Below are positions 57,455 to 64,000 of a stretch of DNA of 64,000 nucleotides, piece after piece; positions within the stretch are counted from its first letter, which is position 1, and the number at the start of each line of letters is the position of its first letter. The position numbers and the translations under genes are program-made. The notes under the pieces are model-generated. The model ran no database searches, was not told where the DNA came from, and saw only the letters and a list, made by a program, of their open reading frames with translations. This DNA comes from Adiantum capillus-veneris (lineage: Eukaryota; Streptophyta; Polypodiopsida; Polypodiales; Pteridaceae), in the NCBI GenBank assembly GCA_014529385.2, contig CM043965.1, positions 13,596,412 through 13,660,411 on the forward strand, read 5' to 3'.

Positions 57455-58690
57455 CTCTGTTTGATGAGCTTCAAATGTGAATTGTTCGAATCCTCCTCCC
57501 TGCTCAAATTCCCCTGAGGCCTACTAATATTTTGGCTGATCTGCTCTCAGAGTTGCTAAATCCCCTCTTGCCTCAGCCAATTGCCTTTTTAGTTCTTCAA
57601 TTTCCTCATCCTTGGCCTGTTGTAGGGCCCTATGACCTGCCGTCATGATCTGTCTGCCATATTTCTCTTCTTTCAGGGCTTCTTTCAACTCTTTGATTTC
57701 TTGACTCAAGGAGGTAGATCCTGCAGTCGTCGTTGAGGAGGAGGGTGTCTCTTGTATGGCCAGGAGCTGAGTCAGAGGTCTGCTAGCCACCACATACGAG
57801 CCTTGTAGCTTCTCATTTTGTTCTCTTTCTCTGGTTAGATCCTCCTTGAGATGTTGCTGCTCGATCTACGATGCAGAGTTTGCCTCGTTAAATTGTTGCA
57901 CTTCCTTGTAATAGTAGGCTGCATTCTCTTGTTCTCTCTACAACTTCGATTGTGCCTTCTTTAGGCTTCTATTTGTTGCTTTAGCTGCAATGATTCTTCT
58001 GCCGTTTTAGATGCTTCCTTCTTGTTATCTTCTAACTCCAGCTCTCTTAGATTGTAAAGAGCCCTTTGACATTGAAATTGTAGCTTGATCTGCTCTAAGT
58101 GAGCGTCAATGTCAAAGGATTTAACTATCCCCGCTCCTTCCTCCATGGCCGCTTGTGAGCGTGGCGATCTTGGCCTATGCTGGCCTTTTTGGCCGTGATC
58201 CGATTGTTCAACCACCTCATCTTGCTTTTCTCTTTGTTTCAAATCTTTTAAACTAGCATAGGTTGTGGCGGGATTTGTTTGTGCGGACTCCATTTCTTGA
58301 TCCATTTTGTGTTCCGTCTGCTTTTCCTCCGCTCCTTGTTTTGACAGTCCTGCAATTTCTCCTTCCTTTTTTTTTGAAGTCTCTGGAAGTGGCTCAGCAT
58401 CGTTGGGAGAACCAAGTTCTTGACCTTGCTGGTCCTGTGTGTTGTGCTGTTCCTCTCCGTGTGAGTGAATTTCCTCTTTTTTGCTTTGACTAGATCTGTC
58501 AGATGATTCGAGATCATCGACGCGTGGCTTCTTTGATTCTTCTCTTTGCCTTTAATCCATCTTTCGCTTGAGTTCATTGTGAATGCGCTGCCGCATGGTG
58601 CTGGCAATCTCCCATTTTTCTTCAGCTTCCTGCCTCTTATGTTACTTGATCTTTTCTAAAGACTTTGTTTGCCTGCATAACAGCGGAATA
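57455..58690 (-). pseudogene. Family A long ORF, copy 2, coiled-coil and linker
   Basis: 57793-57524 reads QEIKELKEALKEEKYGRQIM then DEEIEELKRQLAEARGDLATL, a textbook heptad coiled coil. 58305-57961 includes FDIDAHLEQIKLQFQCQRAL and NLRELELEDNKKEASK. 58607-58400 is charged (ELKRKMD, ESSDRSSQSKKEE). The same frame runs through with a handful of TAA/TAG codons (about 58560, 58650, 58690), so this is decay of one continuous ORF. Confidence 0.7.
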
Positions 58691-59873
58691 TTCTAGGCTT
58701 CATCCTCTTCTTGCTCATCATCCACTTCTGTTCCTTGGGTTTGTTTCTGATCTTGCTTTTGTTGGCGGAGCCTTTCCCTCAATGCCTGAGCTTCTTCCAT
58801 TGTTCTCTTGGCATATGTAATGGGAATAGCCTCTGCCACATGCATAGCTTGCTTTCGCAAGCGTGTATATCCAAGTGTGTATGGGCTGTCCTCCTCCTCC
58901 TCCTCCAAAGACTGGTACTCCAAAGGAGTGTCTCTTGGGTGGGACCCTTCTTTCTGTTTACTCCGAGCATCTGACTCGGTCTTCTCGCTGTCAGAATCCT
59001 TTAATGTTGCTCTTTGCCTCGTCTGTTTGACTTCTGGTTTTGGCCTCGTAGAAGGTCCTGCCATTGGTCTTGCAGCTCTTTTAGATCTGTGAATCAGATC
59101 TATCTGCGCTTCTGCAAGGGGTAGATCTTTGATCATCCCTAGTGCCTGATAAGATATATGTGTGAGCATTGGTCCCCCGTTCATGTAAACTTTACTTCTT
59201 TGACTCCCCTTCAGGTTTTCTTCCACAATAGTGTCAAGAAGATAGTTTCCAAAGTCAACCACCCTGGCTTCAGCCAAGCCCATTGCCATTACCACGGCCA
59301 TGTGCAACAAAGGTTCGGTATATCTAGGGGGCTTCTGCACCTTGAAATGTTGCAATATAAGGCGCAAAGGCAGTTCAATTTCTGAGTAGATCAGGTTTTG
59401 ATGTGTCAGCTTGTGGCCTTGTTGCTTCAAAAAGGATTTATCATTGCCTATTGCCTTCGTCTTCTGCAATAGATTGCGCATCCCTTGCAGCAGGTGGAGG
59501 GCTTCATTGATAATTTCCGCTGTGATCTTTACCTTGACGACGACTGCCCCATCCTTGTTTGTCAGGGTTGCTTCCCCATTGTACTGAATTGAACTTATGA
59601 GCTCGTGAGCTCGTCTGAAGTCCGTTCCCCAAGGAGGCAATCGTCAGAAGTTGTCTAGCTGTAGGCACCTGCCCCCTGCTTGCACTTCTGGTTTTTGGTG
59701 CAAAGTACACATTTCTTGTGGAAAGATTGTGGCAGCTTGAAACCTTTCGATGAAGATGTTCCTCGGAATTGCTTGAAGTACCTGTCGGTGATGTGAGCTT
59801 TCTCATTTGATGAGATATTGGTTATCCCATAGGGTTCCGTATTCCACTCCCTTTGTGCTTTCCTTTGAGGCAT
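58691..59873 (-). pseudogene. Family A long ORF, copy 2, N-terminal domain
   Basis: Starts MPQRKAQREWNTEPYGITNIS at 59873. A frame shift near 59650 leads into PPWGTDFRRAHELISSIQYN, VKVKITAEIINEALHLLQGM, HKLTHQNLIYSEIELPLRLI and LQHFKVQKPPRYTEPLLHMA, then AMGLAEARVVDFGNYLLD and YQALGMIKDLPLAEAQIDLI. It then becomes Lys/Arg/Ser-rich (DSEKTESDARSKQKEG) and ends in a Glu/Gln run. The 'KIT.EIINEAL' plus following helices resembles plant-mobile or putative plant transposon protein domains of retroelement accessory ORFs. Treat as tentative. 315 codons are open. Confidence 0.65.
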
Positions 59874-60074
59874 CCTGTTGCCAATTTTAGCATGTGAAAA
59901 TAGGTTTTAGCCATTGATCAAAATTGTCAAAAAGTGTAAACTTGACCATAGAATGAAAAAATGAGCATAACTTTGTCAAAACTACTCCAGATTTGACCAA
60001 ATTTCACTAGTGCATCTAGAATTACTATAGGCACAAGAATGTAATAAAACAGATGAATTTTGGCAAAAAGAAAC

Positions 60075-61310
60075 ATGGATCGCGATCCATATTGGGATGC
60101 ATTTGGAAATTCTAACTTTGGGAAGTTATTCCTGGGCATATGGGGATACTACTGAACAATTTTCTCTGGTTTTAGTGTTTAAGGTACATGGATTGCGATC
60201 CATGTTGGGCAACATTTTGGAAATCTGATGATACCATCTGGTAGGGTTCATCTAGATTATGCCTTGGTCCAATTTTTTTGGGATTTGGATCAATGGTTTG
60301 ACACTTGGGCTAAATTTTGGAAACCATTTGCAGATTTAGAGATTTTTGACATTTTGAAGTGGATTTTGGGATTCAAATGGTTTGAAACTCCATGGCTTGG
60401 CTTTCTTGAACATACTGAATCAGATGGCATGGTTTTTACTTATATTGGGCAAAAAGGTACATGGATCACGATCCATGTTGGACAGAATTTTGATATAGTT
60501 CTTGTTCACATTTGTTTCCATAGGTTTTCCTAGTACACTGGTGAATTTTTTTCAACTTTGGACATGTTTTTCCTTAGTTTGCTCCATTTTTCAGTTTATG
60601 GCCATGTTTTTCCCGTTTTGACCAAATTTGTTTCTGGCAACCATTTTTTGGACTCATGTTTTGCCTGAGATCTCTATCATTGTTTTGATTTCTAATGATT
60701 TAGATATGTAGTTCATAACTTTGCATGGTTCCTTGGCAAATTCCACCAGACATTGAATTCTTTTGAGAAGACAAACTGAATCCTGCAATTTTCACCATTT
60801 TGCAAGTAAACCTTGGATTAGTTTTGATCCTACCACCATCCTTAGGTTACAATTGCTTGTTGATAGGCTCCGAGGAGAGTGTGAAGTCCCCCAATTGACT
60901 TCAGCAGTAATTTGAAAATTTGTCAGGAATCTATCTTTAGCCATTCTTTATAGGTCTTGCTCGCATCCCAACATCTGCCCTCTCCTGAGTTTTCTTCTGG
61001 GATTCCATCTTTTTTCTTGTGAAAATGACCAAAAGACCATTTGCAGACTAAAAGTAGCAATCCAGGAGGGTTTGATGATCTTTAGAGCACTTTTTGTGAT
61101 CATTTTGCAACACTAGTACTATGTCTAGCTAGTGAGCCACTTTTATCATGATTTTGGCAAGAAGGGACATGGATTGCGATCCATGTTGGGATGCACTTTG
61201 AAAATCCAATCATAGGAGTTTGTTCTTGGCCCTCTATTGTTGCTCCTGTAGAAATTTCCATGATTTTAGGGTTTGGGAAACATGGATCGCGATGCATGTC
61301 GCGATCCATG
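60075..61310. repeat. Palindrome array (ATGGATCGCGATCCAT type), copy 2
   Basis: Sites at 60075-60090 (CGCG), 60188-60203 (TGCG), 60461-60476 (CACG), 61169-61184 (TGCG) and 61281-61310. The last is a doubled form in which the arms are separated by GATGCATGTCGC. Order and approximate spacing follow copy 1. Confidence 0.85.
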
Positions 61311-61609
61311 TTCCACCACTTTTTTTTGCTGTTTTTACCTTGGCTGATTTTGTCAGCTAATTGGGGTCTACCAATGAAATATTTCTCGTTTTTGATGGGT
61401 TTTGAACTTCCCCATTGGCCCTGTTAGTTTGCCAATTTTGTGACCTTGTACTACTTTGATCTGTTGTTTTGGCACTGTTGATGTAGTATGGGACCAATAC
61501 ACATGCTCTTGCAAGGTTAATGATCATACCTGTCAAATCTGGTGTAGTAAGATCCGCTGAGGTGGTCCCAGTGGGTAGAAGCAACTCCGAAAACTCTATG
61601 CTCCTGTGG

Positions 61610-61610
<1 letters not shown>

Positions 61611-61696
<86 letters not shown>
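61611..61696. repeat. (CT)n microsatellite within family A LTR-like region
   Basis: 86 bp with one TCTTCT interruption near 61621, downstream of the minus-strand TATA, so it would be in the transcribed leader. Confidence 0.96.
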
Positions 61697-61699
<3 letters not shown>

Positions 61700-61761
61700 A
61701 ATGCAAATGAGCTTATGTTGCCCCATTTGACTATATGTTCCCAGTCTACCCGGAATGCCCC

Positions 61762-61768
61762 ATTTATA
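61762..61768 (-). promoter_or_regulatory. TATA box of family A LTR-like region
   Basis: TATAAAT on the minus strand, followed by GGGGCATTCCGGG. Copy 1 has a mutated version at the same place. Confidence 0.5.
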
Positions 61769-62150
61769 CTTACCTCCATTGATCATATCTTGTAGTTCAT
61801 ATCACCTGCGGTTCGAACCGTTTGTCATTCTGACACTCGGTTTGCAAATGGCGTTCGATTTGCAGTTTTGATCCTTCAAAAGTTGGCTCAAAATTCATCT
61901 TGTGTTGAATCTTTCCATATTTGCCATGTTCAAAGTCCTTGCTTTGAAGTTTTGGTGTTTGCTCTCAAAAGTCAATTCTGACTTTTCTGCGTCGAATTAT
62001 CAATTTTTGTTGATTATCTGTCATTTTTTGCTTTTTTGAGGGTAACATAACCGAGGCATATCCAGTATCCCGATCGGTGCTAGGGTGTCCATGGTAGCTT
62101 ATTCATCGACTTGGTATCACTGTTGATGTCCGCGATGAGCTGCAAAGAGG

Positions 62151-62387
62151 GTGTTAGAGTTCTAGCATCTCAAGTGAAGTACCCAGTGTGATCCCATTAT
62201 TTAGTTTGGCTTTTAGGTATTTATTTTACTTATCTTTCAAAGCCTAGGTAGGGTAATTCATTGAGGTTGCTATATAAGCAACCCTCAGCCCCCATTGTAT
62301 TATCATCAATTCATTGCCAAGGCTGGTTGGTTCAGAGTCTCTCTCTCTCTCCCCCCCTCGTGTATTATTTTAACTTTTACATGCTTT
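62151..62387 (+). repeat. Probable copia LTR
   Basis: Starts TGTTAGAGTTCTAGCATCTC and has TATATAAG at about 62270 followed by CAACCCTCAGCCCCCATTG. It ends ...TTTTACA just before TGCTTTTGTATCATTGAC, which resembles a decayed GTATCAGAGC primer-binding site. No partner LTR is in the window and the interior to the right has no Pol. It may be a solo or truncated copy. Confidence 0.5.
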
Positions 62388-63149
62388 TGTATCATTGACT
62401 TTGACAAAGGTATTCCATCAAGTACGCCATTATGCACAAACCTTTTTGCCAAATAGATCAAAAGCATCAAAAGCCTTTTTGCCAAGAAGTGTAGACAGAT
62501 GGGAGCACAATCCTCATTCAAAATATGAAAAAACCATAAAAATTTGAGCTGATGTGTCATGATGGTTGAAAATGATGGCCTACACCAATAGAAATCGATG
62601 TCCTACACAAAGCAAAATGTGGATGGCACCTACCCTAAAATCAATGTAAACAATTGTTGCAAAGCTCTTGGAATGGGTTTCTCAAGCGTAACGTATTAGA
62701 AGGGGCTGCAAATTTCACCAAATCTCTTCAAAAATCTCCTCATAAGTGAGGTATCCCCCAAAATTGGACAAGCTCTAAAGGATTTCTAGGGCTTAGGTTC
62801 CATTGCCCTATTGGACTTCTATGCACATCTCACCTTTGACTTCGAGATTGCTTTGGCCAGTGATATGTTGAAATATTTTTTGTGAAACGAGTTTAGGGTC
62901 TTGAATGATAAACATTGAAAGCATCAAATATTGAATTCCAACTGGTGCAGCTAGGCCAAGCATATGGAGACCCACATCCATGACTTCTTATGCAGAATGC
63001 AAGATTCAAGTTACAAGGCTAGAAAAAGTCATCACTCAATGGACGATGTGGAGCATAGTCACACCTGCAAAAATCAAACAGATGTTTTTCTGACAAGACC
63101 AGCAAAATATGTGCACTATTTTGAAGTTTTTTTGGCCTTTTGAAGGGTT
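62388..63149. other. No gene supported
   Basis: Mixed sequence with no ORF of note. It could be leader or interior of the element whose LTR lies at 62151-62387, or old repeat. Confidence 0.4.
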
Positions 63150-63554
63150 TCACCAGCAAAACCCATTAGGAGAGCGCACTTTTTGCCCATGAATTTTAGC
63201 ATCAAATACTTTGTCTAATCCATATCCTCTAGAGGTCCTTTCAACAGGTGGTCCCTCTGCGAATCTTATTTTCGTCTTGATTTTCTCCATATATGAGAAT
63301 CCTATTGTGGGCGACATCACTGTTGGTCCTTTGCTCTCATTGGGATAAGAATATGAATAGGTCAGCATTGGTGATACCATGTATGCTCCTGATGTGTCTA
63401 GAATTCCCCATCTATAGAAGTCTTGTTCCATCATCACTCTTGGATGCAACCATGATTGCAACGTTTTCAAACTTGGGCTAAAATATGAAGGAAAAATTGG
63501 TGTTTCAACCCCTTTAGCTTGACTATATGTAAACCTTACACTATCTTCCATTTA
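63150..63554 (-). pseudogene. Unrecognised ORF, downstream piece
   Basis: 133 codons on the minus strand. It has SVRFTYSQAKGVETPIFPSY, LQSWLHPRVMMEQDFYRWGI, SYSYPNESKGPTVMSPTIGF and PVERTSRGYGLDKVFDAKIH. Composition is protein-like (balanced, with many aromatics) and unlike the antisense noise in the region. It follows the piece at 63647-64000 on the same strand, in the same direction, after about 90 bp of stops. The two may be exons or fragments of one gene. No domain is recognised. Possibly repeat-encoded. Confidence 0.4.
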
Positions 63555-63646
63555 TTCAAAGGGATTTGTGGATTTACTAGGGGCAGGATTTGGCCCTTCA
63601 GTTGCTATTAGATCCTTCAGAATCACTCCAATGCTTAGCATTCTTG

Positions 63647-64000
63647 CTACTTCCGCTTTTTCATCGGCACATACTCCCATCCATACTTGTCAACATACAT
63701 TATGTGACTCCTTTCACCTGATCCGTAAGAGAACAAGTACAGATACTTTTTTGTGCTTAGTTCAAATGCGTAGGGTGAGAGGAATTTGAAATATGCTTTG
63801 GCCCTACCATTTGCATACTCGTAGACTCCTACTACTCCTTGGTTTGTCACCACTTTCACCACCTTCTTGTCAAACACCAAGATGGCATTAGTAAGACCTA
63901 TTTCTGGAGGCATTTTTTTCATCTCAGAGATCATCTTTCTTTTTGCGACATTGTCCCCATATTTGTTATAGTTTCCTGGATCCTTGACAATGAGGTAATG
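63647..64000 (-). CDS. Unrecognised ORF running off the right edge
   Basis: Open from the window edge: HYLIVKDPGNYNKYGDNVAK, then KMISEMKKMPPEIGLTNAIL, VFDKKVVKVVTNQGVVGVYE, YLYLFSYGSGERSHIMYVDK and WEYVPMKKRK before the stop at 63647. About 118 codons, alternating beta-like strands and a basic end. The true start is outside the window. The previous ATG-based frame (from 63934) is arbitrary. I cannot name a family. The coding-like texture and its partner at 63150 argue against chance. It may be a host exon or part of a repeat. Confidence 0.4.
   Translation of the reverse strand, partial: HYLIVKDPGNYNKYGDNVAKRKMISEMKKMPPEIGLTNAILVFDKKVVKVVTNQGVVGVYEYANGRAKAYFKFLSPYAFELSTKKYLYLFSYGSGERSHIMYVDKYGWEYVPMKKRK

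Larger units (their letters stand above)
59880..62037 (-). repeat. Family A LTR-like upstream region, copy 2
   Basis: Collinear with 5062-7085. A minus-strand TATAAAT at 61762-61768 is followed downstream by the CT/GA tract and then about 1.7 kb of non-coding sequence up to the ORF start. The outer edge TGACAGATAATC (minus) at about 62021 could be the LTR start. No matching LTR is seen beyond the ORF. Instead a different LTR lies at 55391-56360. So this may be a 5' leader or a chimera. Confidence 0.6.

Overview
The window is nuclear DNA of a large-genome land plant. It is almost entirely transposable-element sequence in various states of decay, with very long (GA)n and (AT)n microsatellites and only one convincing host gene. 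That gene is a single-exon TEN1 (CST telomere complex) at 35002-35373. The LTR elements, the plant CACTA remnants and the dense GA tracts would fit a fern or another non-flowering plant, but I cannot fix the clade from sequence alone.

Layout. (1) 1-7085, minus: a decayed copy of an unrecognised long ORF ('family A') behind a 2.1-kb LTR-like region, interrupted at about 1690-4265 by an LTR-like insertion. (2) 7689-15527, minus: a Ty3/gypsy element (G1) with gag, protease, RT and integrase, all broken, plus an extra protease-like ORF past the integrase. (3) 15915-20490: CACTA debris, made of one element end with subterminal repeats, two head-to-head second-ORF remnants and a TNP2-like transposase remnant. 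(4) 20.5-28.5 kb: scrambled LTR fragments, including an inverted pair, an array of ATCGCGAT-cored palindromes, a rearranged relative of family A, and AT-rich sequence without genes. (5) 28595-33753, plus: a complete Ty1/copia element (C1) with 227-bp LTRs and target-site duplication TATCT. (6) 33.8-37.5 kb: TEN1, long GA tracts, two SINE-like units with microsatellite tails, and an LTR. (7) 38234-38986: a solo LTR with target-site duplication TTTGA. (8) 40060-55385, minus: a Ty3/gypsy element (G2) with target-site duplication GTCCT. It is split by a second copia (C2, 45674-52472, plus, duplication AACTG), which is itself split in its RT by a 1,321-bp terminal-inverted-repeat element (49236-50556, TTAA or TA target). 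(9) 55.4-62.0 kb, minus: a second family A copy with an LTR-like region on each side. (10) 62.15-64 kb: a probable copia LTR and two unrecognised minus-strand ORFs, one running off the window.

Apart from TEN1, which would act at telomeres, the coding sequences belong to element replication: Gag and zinc-knuckle proteins package RNA, protease, RT/RNase H and integrase copy and insert it, and TNP2-type proteins cut and paste CACTA elements. None of the elements is clearly intact. C2 is closest, because apart from the inserted DNA element and a small deletion at the LTR/primer-binding-site junction I see no coding break.

The least-explained material is the family A protein of about 1,100 residues with its degenerate relative at 22.5-23.1 kb, and the recurrent near-perfect palindromes with an ATCGCGAT or ATCACGAT core inside several unrelated LTR-like regions.
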